64,000 bases of DNA from Atherix ibis (lineage: Eukaryota > Arthropoda > Insecta > Diptera > Athericidae), in assembly GCA_958298945.1 (NCBI GenBank), contig OY282609.1:41554954-41618953 (forward strand), written 5' to 3'. The stretch's first letter is position 1. Each line of letters starts with the position of its first letter. Below, one piece after another: positions 44,825 to 56,708 of the stretch. The position numbers and the translations under genes were made by a program. The notes below the pieces were generated by a model. That model had not been told where the DNA came from, searched no databases, and saw nothing but the letters and a program-made list of their open reading frames with translations.

Positions 44825-47800
44825 TTTCTTTTATGTCTAGATCCTGTCGTTGTAATGTGGAAATCCAATCAGATTCTTTCATTTCAATTGCCATTTGAGT
44901 AGTTGCCACATCCGTTGTTTCTACGGCTTCTTCATTCGGACACCGACTTAATGCATCCGCGTGTGACATTAATTTCGCTGACCGATGAACCATTTCAAAA
45001 TCAAACTCTTGTATTTTTAACCACCATCTCCCTATGCGGCTTATCAAGTTTTTCTTATTATGCGTCATTTTTAACGAATTGCAATCTGTTGCAACAACAA
45101 ACTTTTTGTGAAGCAAATAGAACTTAAATCTTTCTAAGCTTGCCACAACGGCCAAAGCTTCCAGCTCATAGCTGTAGTATTTCGATTCTGCAGAAGTGGT
45201 GGCTCGACTAAAGTATGCGACAACTTTCTTTTTTCCATCAAACTCTACCTGTAAAAGTATTCCCGCCAATCCAATTGAACTGGCATCGGTGTGCAACTCG
45301 TGATCTAATGCCGAATTATATAAGACAAGTATAGGTTCGTTGCATAAACAATTTTTCAAAGTCTCAAAAGCGTTATTTTCTAATTCTGTCCATTGAAATT
45401 GTGCATCTTTCTTTAACATCATATGCAACGGTCTTGCAATAATTGAATAGTTAAGAATAAATTTCCGGAAAAATCCAGTTAGTCCCAAAAATCTTCTAAT
45501 TTCAGTTATTGATGTTGGTTGAACAAATTCTTTTACTGCATCAATATTCTTACAACCTGGTTTTACTCCAAATTCGCTAATTTCGTGTCCCAAGTAAGTT
45601 GTTTTATTAGTGAAAAATGTACTTTTTGTCAAATTTATGGTGAGTCCTTCAGCTGCCAATAATCTTAAAAACTTTTCAACACTTTTAATACAGTCTGATG
45701 AATTTCCCGCTGGTATTAATGCATCATCCACGTATATTGTGCATTTTTCTGGATCCATTTGTGTTTTTAGTTTTGCCATCATTCGCATAAATATGGCCGG
45801 CGCATTTGTTAAGCCGAATGGCATACGTCTAAACTGATAAAGTCCTGTCGGTGTAACGAATGCAGTATACTGTCTTGATTTTTCTTCAACAGGTATTTGG
45901 TAATAACCACTCATTAAATCAATGCTGTTAAAAATTTTTGTGCCGGAGAATGAATTAATCTGCTCATCGATGTTTGGTGTGGGAATATTCTCCCGCTTTG
46001 TTATTTTATTTATAGCTCTGTAATCTACACACATGCGGAAAGTGCCATTTGGTTTTTTAACCAAAATAATTGGACTAGCATATTCCGAAGTAGATTCTTC
46101 AATTATTTTGTTTTCCAACAACTCTGCGATGATGTTGTCTAATATTTTCTTTTGCCCATAAGGTATTCTGTATGGTTTATAGCGTATAATTTCTTCGGAC
46201 TTCAAATTAATTTTTATTTGGAAGTTTGTGGTTACGCCAAGCTCCTTCAAATTAAGTGCAACAGCATTTCTATATTTATTTAATAACTCCACCACCATTT
46301 CTTTTTCTTGTTGAATTGCACTTTCACCAAAATTAACGTCGTCTTCTACAATCATACGTTTAACACGCATCTGCTTATCCAATTCTTTCGCCTGTGTTAC
46401 ATGATTTTCTGTTCCACAAGCAGTATTGTCCTTACTAATTTTCAGTGTACCCCATCGCTTTATTATAACCACTTGAGGGTGATTTAAAAAGTTGCGCCCC
46501 ACCAATATTGGAATATCCTGCACAGAATCATCAACAACTAATATTTCTATTAAAAGTTCAACTTCATTTACTTTTAGTAGATGGTGCATTTTCCCTAACG
46601 TCTTACAAATTCCTCCTGCAAATCCTTTTAAATTTATTACGTAGTCTTCATAAATCCATCCGTACTTTTGTGCGTCGGACAGTCTTAATGTAGTGCAATC
46701 ACTTCCGAGATCTAAAAATGCTTGCATTTCGACATTATCCACCAACACTGTCATATAACACTCGTTCTCTTTATTTGCATTACTCGCGATTGATCGTATA
46801 TTTCGTCCATTTTCTTCATTTGTTCTTGGACGCTTTATACAATTATAAGCAAAATGTCCAAGTTTTCCGCAACGATAACAAGCTTTATTAGAGTGATTAT
46901 TTTGTCTGAAGTTCTTTATATTTGACTGTTCGAAATTCCTATTATTATTTTGATTTCTGTAGTTTGAATTTTGGTTCCTGTTTACGTTATTACTACTGTT
47001 GTTGTAGCTATTGGAATTTCTGTTAAAAGTTTGATGATTTTGATGTTGGCTGTATCGGTTATTTGATGAATTATTTATACCATAATTGTGATTGTAATTT
47101 GAATTTTGAGAAAACGAATTTTTGGTTGTACTTGTACTTTGAAAGTGTTTTCTTAATTGGCAATGCTGGTCCATGGATTCAAGTTCTTTTATTGCTTTTA
47201 ATGTGTCCGGTAATGTTTGTGGTTTAAACGCCTCTAATCGGTTAATTAAATTTTGTTCTCCTAATCCTGATATTATATATCTAATAATTTCTAAATCCAC
47301 CAAATATAATTTCTTTCCTAGTGAAACTACATTATAAAAATACGTTTCTACCTCTTCTCCTTTTTGTCGTCGTCTTTTCATCAACAGCGACAAAATTTCT
47401 GATTTGTTTTCAACTGACGGGAATCCAATTAGAAATGCAACTTTAAAATCGTCCCATGTTCTCAAATTCGCTCGATTTATTTCGTACCACTCACATGCAG
47501 AACTACACAGCTGACTCCCAGCGTATAACATTGTAGTTAAACTATCCCATACATATACACTTCGCAGATTCTCTACTGTCGCGACCCATTGTTCAGCGGT
47601 CAATAACGATTTGCCTGGATTGTATGGTGGTATTAGCGACTTTGCCTCTGCAAGCGACATGCGCAGCCGACTCTCTTCACGTACGTTTGATTGTATTGGT
47701 GTTGTTTGACTCATCACACTGTCATTGACACTCGTACTTGAGCTCAAAGGAGCGAGAGTCTGTTCTCTTAATACGGCGATCTCTCTCTGCAGCGTATTAA

Positions 47801-47918
47801 TTTGCATTTGTAATGCCGTGTTTGTGGTATCAGAATTAACTTCCACATTTGCTGTACGTATTTCGTCAACAACTAGCGCAGCGCGTCTCCCTCTCTTTCT
47901 TGTGGTCATTTTACTCAT
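44655..47918 (-). CDS. Ty3/gypsy gag-pol: Gag, protease, RT, RNase H
   Basis: This is a 1,087-codon frame. Gag takes about residues 1-345: a coiled-coil-like Gln/Leu region, a capsid-like part (LIPPYNPGKSLLTAEQWVA) and an Asn-rich linker. One CCHC knuckle, CYRCGKLGHFAYNC, lies at about 344-358. Protease has DLGSD at about 402. RT has RMPFGLTNAPAIF and the active site YVDDAL at about 727. RNase H has HTDASSIGLAGIL at about 876 and HADALS near its end. One extra base in a run of eight A (44722-44729) shifts the frame before integrase, and the last ~25 residues are out of frame. Otherwise intact. Confidence 0.94.
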   Translation of the reverse strand: MSKMTTRKRGRRAALVVDEIRTANVEVNSDTTNTALQMQINTLQREIAVLREQTLAPLSSSTSVNDSVMSQTTPIQSNVREESRLRMSLAEAKSLIPPYNPGKSLLTAEQWVATVENLRSVYVWDSLTTMLYAGSQLCSSACEWYEINRANLRTWDDFKVAFLIGFPSVENKSEILSLLMKRRRQKGEEVETYFYNVVSLGKKLYLVDLEIIRYIISGLGEQNLINRLEAFKPQTLPDTLKAIKELESMDQHCQLRKHFQSTSTTKNSFSQNSNYNHNYGINNSSNNRYSQHQNHQTFNRNSNSYNNSSNNVNRNQNSNYRNQNNNRNFEQSNIKNFRQNNHSNKACYRCGKLGHFAYNCIKRPRTNEENGRNIRSIASNANKENECYMTVLVDNVEMQAFLDLGSDCTTLRLSDAQKYGWIYEDYVINLKGFAGGICKTLGKMHHLLKVNEVELLIEILVVDDSVQDIPILVGRNFLNHPQVVIIKRWGTLKISKDNTACGTENHVTQAKELDKQMRVKRMIVEDDVNFGESAIQQEKEMVVELLNKYRNAVALNLKELGVTTNFQIKINLKSEEIIRYKPYRIPYGQKKILDNIIAELLENKIIEESTSEYASPIILVKKPNGTFRMCVDYRAINKITKRENIPTPNIDEQINSFSGTKIFNSIDLMSGYYQIPVEEKSRQYTAFVTPTGLYQFRRMPFGLTNAPAIFMRMMAKLKTQMDPEKCTIYVDDALIPAGNSSDCIKSVEKFLRLLAAEGLTINLTKSTFFTNKTTYLGHEISEFGVKPGCKNIDAVKEFVQPTSITEIRRFLGLTGFFRKFILNYSIIARPLHMMLKKDAQFQWTELENNAFETLKNCLCNEPILVLYNSALDHELHTDASSIGLAGILLQVEFDGKKKVVAYFSRATTSAESKYYSYELEALAVVASLERFKFYLLHKKFVVATDCNSLKMTHNKKNLISRIGRWWLKIQEFDFEMVHRSAKLMSHADALSRCPNEEAVETTDVATTQMAIEMKESDWISTLQRQDLDIKEIADVLEKSVTTTTSNNNKNIRNEYELKGNRVYKKNKIWVEICCTSGIAVENYSVVS

Positions 47919-48476
47919 TATCGATGTTGCCGTATATAAAATTTAGAATAATGAAAAAAAAATGACTTCCTAAAATATAGGAACTATTATTAAATACTTT
48001 ATTATCTCTGTATGTATATATATGCGTTGCGTATTATGTATAACAACTATAATACTCCTTAAATTTTCAAAATGTTATTCCAATTCCTTGAACACAAAAC
48101 AACGCTCCCAAACGCACTACACTAATACCAATACACTTTCAATGTTTCTTCTTCTTTATCGTCACTTGTCACAACACGTCTCTGTTCTTCTTCATATATA
48201 ATTGTATTTGTTGTTGTTTTTTTTTTTTCCACATTATCCTCTTCTTGTTCACTCGCACATCAAAAATATCAAAATCGGCACTTACACTAACACTAACACA
48301 TTTTTATATGGAAAAATTGAAACGGATTCTAGGAATTTTATTCTTTTACACAAAAACTAATATTTGGTAGGACTATTGCAAATTAACTACTGAACGAATG
48401 TGAATTTAAATAACTATGGCCATTGAATAATTAAATATACTAAGTTGAAATTTTGTTTTTAATTGCCGCGGATTCT
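47919..48476 (-). other. 5' leader of the gypsy element
   Basis: Untranslated DNA between primer-binding site and gag start, AT-rich with a T-run at 48220. No frame of note. Confidence 0.7.
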
Positions 48477-48489
48477 ATCCCACTTCTGA
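48477..48489 (-). promoter_or_regulatory. Primer-binding site, tRNA-Leu type
   Basis: Directly inside the 5' LTR the minus strand reads TCAGAAGTGGGAT. I recall this as matching the complement of an insect tRNA-Leu acceptor arm, starting a few bases in from the CCA end. Mdg3/micropia-type elements are known for such an internal match. The exact tRNA needs checking. Confidence 0.6.
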
Positions 48490-48637
48490 AAATATTATCC
48501 ATTCACCAATTTATACTACTATATTTTAATAAACCACCGAAAAAACTAGCCGCTGTCCCTGCCGATATAAGAGTTTCAACCTGACTGATTAGTATCACAC
48601 TTTTACCACAGCGGCTAGCCTCTCTCTCTCTTGACTC
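48490..48637 (-). repeat. 5' LTR of the Ty3/gypsy element
   Basis: See 42577-42724. The inverted repeat lies at 48546-48556 and 48608-48618. A CTTATATCGG stretch on the coding strand could serve as a TATA element. Confidence 0.85.
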
Positions 48638-48653
48638 TTTCTCTCTTTTCTTT

Positions 48654-48687
48654 AAAAACATAGACTAAAGCAATAGTCTATGTTTTT
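48654..48687. repeat. 14-bp inverted repeat beside the gypsy 5' LTR
   Basis: AAAAACATAGACTA and its reverse complement flank AAGCAA. Confidence 0.85.
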
Positions 48688-48689
48688 AT

Positions 48690-50840
48690 AGAAAACAACT
48701 GGAATAGTGAAAATCAAATTGAGGGCAGCATATACGACATCTAGCTAATATAAGGAGTTTTCTAAGCATATTTTTAGTTAGATCATCTATAAGCATTTCG
48801 CATATGCAAATTACATTAACATTATTCACAATATTCTTTAATTCGTCTCCAAACTATTACAGAGAATTTGTGATTCTATATCTGCGATAATGTTTTCTGT
48901 TAAAAAAAAAATTGAACTATCTAAAGATATTGGCGGTAACTGGACCAGGAGAAGGAATACACAAAAAAACTGTAAAGTTCCAGAGAAGTATGCCCAATTA
49001 TGACCGTACTCAAGGTGCACCTGCTCGTTGCTATTGCCGTGCCCGTCCCTAGCATTGTAAGGAGAATGACAGGGTGGTATTTGAGCATTATCGGTAGTAT
49101 ATTTGAACACCTACATAACAAAAAAAAGATAAATTAATCCGATAGAATAATAGAAAAAAATTAAATTAAATAAATTTAATATCTAGCTGACGATGAATAT
49201 AATCATTTGGGAAAGGGCCAAACATGTATATACACAAATAAAATTGAGAAAAAAAATTAACTATATACACATAAAAAATTGAAGGAGTCAAAATAAACGA
49301 CTAACGGAAAAGAGAAGAAGAAGAAAAAAAATGGTACAGTGAAACGACACTGATAATTCAAAACGGTAATGTTGTCAAATCCGAGCCTGGAAGCGGGAGT
49401 AGCCTTAAAAAAGTTAATTAATTCAAGTACATTATAATGGAATTAATTTTTTTATTGTATATAAATTATTTTCATTCTAGAATTATATAAAATATATTAA
49501 AAATAAATATTGTAACTGAACGAAATATTTATGTGTCATTAAATATCAAACTATAAATATTATAAAATATATTATTAAAAAAATTGCAGGCTCAGTTTTT
49601 ATCAACTACCTTATCTTGTAATTATTATCATTAATATGTTTTAATCTAATATAATTAAATAGTTTATTTTATATCTCTTCTCATTTCTTTTGAGAAGAGA
49701 TATAAAAAAAACCAGAATTATATGTTTATCTACATATAATGCACATATATTCTAGTTTTTATTAATACTCGTAACTTTTATCATACTTTATTTATATTTT
49801 TATGGATGGCATTTATTCTAAACGTTATTGATAAGCATTTATTCTTTTATTTTATTGACTTTACTTATTCTATTTATATTGTCTGTAGTTTATTAAACAA
49901 TAAATTCTTCTATGGAGACTGAAATAACAGAAGCTTCTTTAATGTTGTTTTCCTGATGTCCTATTCATTTTGAGACCAATCATTTCAATTATATAATTCA
50001 CATGAATATGATTTTTGGCTGATGTTGTTTCAACTTATTTCAATTTAGAACACTTGTTCTAATATATTACTTCCCGCTTTTATATGACTAATTATATTTT
50101 TCATAGTATATATATTCTAATTTTTGTTGTTAACGAATAATATGACCACTTAACAATAAAAACATGACTATTTTTGATACAAATCCCTGATCTAGGCAAA
50201 TGGTTTTGTTTCTAATACATCTAAAATTTGTAAACATGGTTGATAATAAAAAAAAACATATAATTTTTGATATTTTTAAGTATGTAATCTAATGATTAGA
50301 CAAAATATAGAAAAAAGGATCAAATAACTGCAAATCTGAAGGCAATGAATGTATTATATTTGTTGATTATATTTTTATAAAACACAGTGCAACACCTATT
50401 TCATAACTTAAACTGCTTCCCAATATACAGTTATCATCACTGGTTAATATAGGCAAACAAGAATTCTGTTTAAAACTAAATGATACTATGTATAAGATTA
50501 CATACATATTTTATTTAAGTCTTTTTCCGGAGTTTTATTTAGTTATTCTTTAAATTAAAGGAATAAATAAATTGCAATATTTCTGCACTATAATAGAGAA
50601 GAAAAAATATTGTTTTATTTTAATTCTACTAATACAAATTTATTAACAAACAATTTTCAATTTTATTCCTTTGTTAGCAATAGCACTTGGTTTATTTAGG
50701 AAATCACACATCATCGTTCAACCGCTTTGACTAATAAAGTCAGGCGCGTTACCGATTTAAATTCAGAAAACTAAGGCTAAAGCTACTGTAACAACACATA
50801 TACTTCGAGGTCGATCAGTATATCGAGGTCGAAGAACATA
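48690..50840. other. AT-rich DNA, no supported gene
   Basis: Two overlapping minus-strand frames at 48838-49121 lie in a short, less AT-rich patch (48940-49090) and are open in two registers. One reads GTGTAIATSRCTLSTVIIG. I recognise no family, and a host exon fragment is possible. 49120-50840 is AT-rich filler with a short palindromic AGAAGAGATATAAA region near 49680-49705. Confidence 0.45.
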
Positions 50841-50842
50841 AG

Positions 50843-51042
50843 AAAAGTATCCAAAGCATCCAACTTCCCGCTTCCACTAGCACATACCGAAGCTAAACTT
50901 GCTGGTACTTTTTACGAGTAGCTTGCTGATCCTTTCAAGGGGAAAAGTATCCGAAGCATCCAACTTCCCGCTTCCACTAGCACATACCGAAGCTAAACTT
51001 GCTGGTACTTTTTACGAGTAGCTTGCTGATCCTTTTCAAGGT
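50843..51042. repeat. 100-bp tandem repeat, two copies
   Basis: AAAAGTATCC-AAGCATCCAACTTCCCGC begins at 50843 and again at 50943. The copies differ at about two bases (CCAAAG/CCGAAG and one extra T). Less AT-rich than the surroundings. Confidence 0.9.
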
Positions 51043-51258
51043 GAAATGTTTCATTTTAAAATTTTTTAGTTCGTTTATTGCCATTCTTTTGCTTATTTAT
51101 ATTCAACATATTAAAATTTTTCATGTAAGCTTTCTACTAAATTGTTTTGAGAAATTTCTCTGTTGGAAGTTTCGTTATATACCTCCTCTGCGATCTGAAG
51201 GTGAATTATTTTTGCCCAAAAATGTGGTTGGAGCAATTTTCTGCTGGTTAAGAATCAC

Positions 51259-51344
51259 GGCCATACTCTCTTTCAGTAGTAAAGTATACGTTGAGAATTA
51301 TGGCCATACTCTCTTCCAGTGGTAAAGTATATGTTGAAGTATGG
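51259..51344. repeat. 43-bp tandem repeat, two copies
   Basis: GGCCATACTCTCTTTCAGT at 51259 and GGCCATACTCTCTTCCAGT at 51302, with following sequence also matching. Confidence 0.85.
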
Positions 51345-51370
51345 AGTTACGATACGAAAACTCCATACTT
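51337..51370. repeat. 12-bp inverted repeat
   Basis: AAGTATGGAGTT (51337-51348) pairs with AACTCCATACTT (51359-51370). It overlaps the end of the 43-bp repeat. Confidence 0.8.
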
Positions 51371-51633
51371 TAATGAACGATATGGAACATAACCGATTGA
51401 TTAAAATATGGAGGTTCTTAAAGCATAGACTATATCGTGTAGGCGATTGTACCATACTCTACGGTGTTTTTTATTGTAGGCTCTTATACCTGCTAAAATT
51501 GAGTAATTTATCTTTTCCAAAGTATTAGTTTGCGCTACATATAGTGCCGTTTTAATGTGCTTAATTTTATTTTTTATTAGTAACTCTTTTAATTGCTTGG
51601 CGAAGAATTGAACTCCATTATTAGTGACTGTTT

Positions 51634-51687
51634 AAAGAAACATATTCCAAGTCTTAGTTATCACTAAGACTTGGAATAAGTTTCTTT
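51634..51687. repeat. Hairpin with 15-bp perfect core
   Basis: ATTCCAAGTCTTAGT (51644-51658) pairs with 51663-51677 around TATC. The outer AAAGAAAC and GTTTCTTT extend it imperfectly. Confidence 0.85.
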
Positions 51688-51785
51688 ATACTATAGGGGT
51701 AACGATGAATTAAATCTACGCGCGTTACTAGAGACGGTCCTATAGAAGTTAATGGTCCAATAATAAATGAAGAATAATATTAGCG

Positions 51786-51893
51786 GCATTGATTTCTTTA
51801 AAAGTATAGCTTGCTAACATGTACTTGCACTTGTCTGCTGCATTGATTTTTTTAAAAGTATAGCTTGCTAACATGTATTTGCACTTACTAACG
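51786..51893. repeat. 54-bp tandem repeat, two copies
   Basis: GCATTGATTTCTTTAAAAGT begins at 51786 and, with C to T, at 51840. The rest of each unit (TAGCTTGCTAACATGTA) matches. Confidence 0.88.
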
Positions 51894-53759
51894 AAATGGA
51901 TCTAATGCTTTGTAGATCATACCGTATGACACAATTACAGGATTGCTTATTTTGTTCCTCAACAGAAGCACTCCGCCAATCACATTCTGAATTGGATCAC
52001 ACCTTAGATTAAAGAAGTACTGGATAGGCCTCTACACAAAAATTCTGTCCAAATTTTGTTGGCAATATAGTCATAGAACGCACACACATGCAATACAACA
52101 GAAACGGCGTAAATCATTGGGGGCCAATTTAAAAGTTCAGTATGCGATTGAAGCGGTTCGTTTAAAACCATTTTTCATGTGTGATATCATTTACACATAC
52201 ACGTATGCGTAAAGAAGCAGATTTTTTAATATTGCGGGTCTTGTTTGATGGAATTAGTTTTGTAAATATGCAACAAAACACAGTATTCTATTTTTAAATA
52301 TTTATTTATTTATTATGTATTTTCATTTTATTTATTTCACAGTATATTATTTATTAAAACAGAATTTTTAATGTGGGGAATAGTATATAAAAATATGAAT
52401 TGTAAGTTATTTGATTATATGAAAACAATTATGTGAACAAATTTAAATTAATTTAAAAAATGCAAAATGAATTAAATGAGAAAATGTGATATTTTGTTTA
52501 TGTTGAAATCAAACCACACCGCAACTTATTAAATAAAAGTTTAATCTTAAACAAGCATAAGTACCATCGATGGAAAAACCTTAATTATAATATAAATGTG
52601 TATTTATGAATGGAAATGGTAATTTAAATAGGCATTGTGCATTTAAATTAAATTAAAAAATAAAGCATTAATTACATAGAACATTACAATACATGAAGTT
52701 CTTGATAATATATAAGTTAATCGTATACAACATGAAAGGAAATGCTTTAAACAAAAATAGAAAATGAAAAATTTAATGTTATTAAAATAATTAATAACTT
52801 ATATTCTAAAAAAAAATGAAAACAATATTATTTAGTAAATGCATTATAATATGGTCTAATAGAGCAATCAAAACAAATTTATTTAAATAATAAGCTTACC
52901 GAAGAATAAACTTTATTTATTATAACACAATGAAAACAGCAATGGAAAATAGACAGAAAAATTCGGTCCCTTAAACTTTCTTACACACACTTTATATACA
53001 CCGGCACTGTACTATTTTATGGTAACCATTGAACTGTCAACATCGGATTCACAAATGACAAAGCTAATCCCCCAAGTGTCCACTTTCATGGAGAATTAAA
53101 GTTTTCAAACTCTCCGAAAGTCTACAAAATTGAGGCGGTTTATATTTGATTGATACTTACGAAATGTATAATAAACCTAAAATAGAATTCCATTTCGTAT
53201 CAAAAGATTGTACAAAAAATAAAAATGACCTATCGTTGTATTTAAATTGTTGTTTTGTTTCCAGTAAGTGAATTAAAATAAATATAAATTATGCTTTTGC
53301 AATTAAATAAATTTCCATTACGACACATAGATGGCAGTGGGTGTCATGTCTACATAAAAATTTTTTGACAGTCATATTCCCCTAGTAAATATTTTTTTTT
53401 TTTTACACAAAATTGCGTATACATATACGGTAAGGGCCTATCCAGGTATTCTTTAATCTAAGGATCACACTGTGTCAGTAATTGGCATATACCATATATA
53501 GCCGAAAAATTTGTAATGAACCGCTTATACCATCCGGTCATTCTCGTAAAATGTCATACTTACCGGATTGACTTGGAAGAAGGATACCATACTATAGAAG
53601 ATACCTACTTCCCAATGATATATATTTCTCGACGCAGAATTTGCTTTTTTTACATTGATATTTGCCTGATAAAAGTAAAGTGGGAGTCAAAATCTTTAGA
53701 AACATTAAACGATATAGTGTGTATAAAGAATAACACATTCCAAAAGGCATGACTTTGTA
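51894..53759. other. AT-rich DNA with a possible solo LTR
   Basis: 52890-53045, read on the minus strand, has TGTTGACAG, then TATATAAAGTG, then AATAAATAAAG, an order (start, TATA box, poly-A signal) that suggests an LTR. No second copy is in the window to prove it. A 78-codon plus-strand frame at 53516-53752 starts MNRLYHPVILVKC and has no recognised motif. The rest shows nothing. Confidence 0.35.
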
Positions 53760-55279
53760 TTGATAAAGTGGATGATCTGGTATTGTGTGTTGTAGAAAGG
53801 GGTTTTGTTGTCAAAGTTAGTTATTTTTCATTACAGAAATTAAAAAGAAATTTAAAAAAATAAACTGAAAATACAAAAAAAGAGGCCTTTTCTTATTTAT
53901 GGCAAACGAAGCCAATATTAAAAATCTCTGCAATATTAGCTCAATATTTAATATGAGAGTTTAGATAGAGCAGTTATGAAGACATGTTAGCTTAATACCA
54001 TATAATAAAAATAGTTATTGATACAATCATTGTATTGGAAACTATATTCCTAAAATTTTAACAAAACCGAGTAGCAAAGATCCACAGAAAATATATAATC
54101 GCTAAAGCTCTATGCACACTATAGAGAAAAATCTCGCTCCATGTAGAGCGAGATTGTAGAGCTCTACACGACTCTACGCGAGAGTTCTTAAGCGATATGT
54201 TTCTGTAACGTAAACGCATTTTGGTAAAGTACTATACTTGTTTAGACTGCATGTACACTCTAAACAACAAGCTTAACAGAAAGTAAACTCTATATAATTG
54301 TAGTCAAATGAAACTGAACTGTAAATTGGGTCAAAAAATTTCGACGGAAAATAAAATTTAACTGCAAATTGGGTCAAAATTGATAAATTGCATCCAAATT
54401 AAACAAATAAATACAATTGTAATAAAATTAATTATTGATAAATGATATTTAATTCAATTTCTTAATATAACTTCAAAACATGCATTCACTTACGTTATTT
54501 ATACTTCAATTTCAACTGTCAAACAATAATTGTCATATAAAAAAGTACTGCAATGTATCGCAGCAATTAAACCACACTTGGTAACATTAAAATAAGATCT
54601 ATTTCGGCGATAAAACAGTCGGAGTTTTATGCACACACGTAAGCATGTGAGCTTTAAAATTTTGACAGAGCCACTGCATGCAGTTTTCGGCTTCAGTCGA
54701 AATTATGTTCCAACCATATATGGAATTATTTTATTCTATTTTAATAAGGAATGGTAGCTATATTTGGGCAAAAATAAATAAAAAAAAGTAGTTGTTTGCC
54801 TAAATCTACAGAAATTAAATTTATTCATTGAATTTTGCAGAATTCTACTAGACAAGAGTAGGGATCTTACTTCTTTATTACTGATCAAATTATTTCCATC
54901 AGCTTGAAGCGAGCATAATTGATGAAAAATAATCTATTTTTTGAGTATTAGTTTTGTACCAGACTGATAAAGTCCGAGTCTTTAGTACAATATATATTAG
55001 TTTATATTAATATTTAAAGATTTTATTATAGAATAGAGTGTGTTTTCGGATATAAATATATCTAGAGAGCTGGAATTGCTTGCACTGTTATCGGTGCTGA
55101 ATTTTGTAATATGAGTTGGGGAGTTTGATAAAAAACTGCCGACCTGATCGTTTACATGAGTTTGTAGAGGTGAGCTTCAACTAGAGTTGTAAAGCTCTTT
55201 ATAAAACGAGGCAAAGTTTTTAGAGATATTAATTAGGCCTCATTTTATTTCGCGGTCGTTATTATCGGTGACTGTTACT

Positions 55280-56451
55280 TTATTGAGAGACTTTCGGCCG
55301 GTGATTGAAAGCATCAGGACCTGGACGTACTTTTGAAAGTTGTTCAGAAAATTGGTCATTAAAATGTTTGTTAACTTTATTGCGTATCTTAGTTGATATG
55401 CAGTTTACCTGTGCCTCTAAGAGACGATAATCTGAAGATGTAGTGTTTAATTCTCTTCGAAAAATGCGTTTCATTTCCCTTACCCAACGATTTTTCAACC
55501 AATACATTTTCTTAATGTCCTCGGGGAGAGAATCAAATCGATGGCTACTATTAGACAGTTGCCTTAAATGTTTATGAAATACATCCGAGACAATTTGGCC
55601 AAAGGTTTCTATATGGAAATCAATTTCTTGGTTGGTTATGTTCTTGAAACAAGGAATATTCGTTCCGCTAGATATGGCCAAATCTACATCGTGACTAAAT
55701 TCTTTCCAGTTCATGTTCTTATACGACGTGAAAGATTTTAACTCGGTATATTCAAAATTGAATTGAGTTTGAGTTTTAATTTGCATAAGAATTGGATAAT
55801 GGTCTGAATGAAAGTCGAGAGTTGAACAAGTAATGTTCGAAGAGTAAGGATTAATTAAACCACTTGAAACGAAAAACAGATCGACTACAGATAAGCTACT
55901 AGGTCTGGAAGAACAGAAGGTGCAATTACCTGTAATGTGGAGATACTAGTGAGCAAATTTTGAATACAGATACCGGAAGAGTTACGGATAGAATCTCCCC
56001 ATGAAGTGTGTCTGGCGTTAAAATCCCCTCCCATGATTACCTCATATCCTTTGCTGATGAGATTTTGTAAAAATTCGAACAGCTCCTTAATTTCAACGGG
56101 TGAACACTTGCAGGCAATATAACATAAAACTAATGCTATATTTTTAATACCCGAATTGTTCACGTGACATCGCGTAAGAACACAAGTGGTGCAGATATTA
56201 TTTGAGCTGAAGTTAACCAAGTTACTATATTGTATATTTTCTGAGAAGATAATACCAGTACCCTGATTAGAGTCATTGCGAATGCAATGATACCGCGGAC
56301 GTGAAAGTTTATGCTTCAAATTCAGGTGAGTTTTATTAATGAAATAGAAGTCGGCAAGCTGGTTCTAAATGAACTGATAAAGTTCGACTCTTTCGGACAG
56401 GCCAACGATAGACCGCACGTTAAGTGCTATGATATTTAGAGAGCACGTCAT
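55280..56451 (-). pseudogene. Jockey LINE ORF2, endonuclease part only (L1)
   Basis: ORF2 would nick DNA and reverse transcribe the element RNA. Starting MTCSLNIIALNVRSIVGL at 56451, it follows the endonuclease plan: ALNVR, INKTHL where SETHL is usual (catalytic Glu replaced by Lys), MGGDFNARHTSWGD, and DFHSDHYPIL. A TAG interrupts at about codon 29. A small indel at about 55908 (TGTTCTTCC against TGTTCCTACC in L2) shifts the frame. The match stops at LSKVRPG, before any RT motif, and a short unrelated tail ends at 55280. Truncated and dead. Confidence 0.88.
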
Positions 56452-56708
56452 ATTGGAGTATGGTAGGGAAGGCTTACAAATATCATGGGTAGGGTGTATC
56501 TCAAATTATTCTTACTTGCTAATAATTCCAAATGTTGTCTTTCTATATGAATCCTAGCCGGGTTGTTTTGCTCCTTTTGAATCCACAGAATGTAATTAAC
56601 TACGCTGGACTGCTGTTCTTGGCTGGCCCGATAGTGTAGTTTCTCCTGATGATGATTGTCCATCGCTGTGTTACATGAATTCTTCAATACAATCAGCATC
56701 ATTTGCAA
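56448..56708 (-). CDS. Small frame between LINE ORF1 and ORF2
   Basis: An 86-codon frame beginning MQMMLIVLKNSCNTAMDNHH. Its start overlaps the end of ORF1 by 10 bases (ATGATG around the TGA), and its stop overlaps the ORF2 start as ATGA. The coupling could let ribosomes re-initiate, or it may be spacer that happens to be open. No domain recognised. Confidence 0.35.
   Translation of the reverse strand: MQMMLIVLKNSCNTAMDNHHQEKLHYRASQEQQSSVVNYILWIQKEQNNPARIHIERQHLELLASKNNLRYTLPMIFVSLPYHTPI

Larger units (their letters stand above)
42577..48637 (-). mobile_element. Ty3/gypsy LTR retrotransposon, nearly intact (Mdg3/micropia-like)
   Basis: A minus-strand element of about 6.06 kb with 148-bp LTRs that I see as identical (42577-42724 and 48490-48637). 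A primer-binding site matches the 3' part of tRNA-Leu, one gag-pol frame is broken by a single-base shift, and the 3' leader contains a minisatellite. Order: gag, protease, RT, RNase H, integrase, typical for Ty3/gypsy. The tRNA-Leu-type primer and fused gag-pol recall Mdg3/micropia, from memory of the family. I could not find a clear target-site duplication, so exact LTR ends may be off by a few bases. Confidence 0.9.

Noticed and set aside
53516..53752. 78-codon frame as a small gene
   Set aside because: No domain, no duplication partner and no coding bias beyond AT content.
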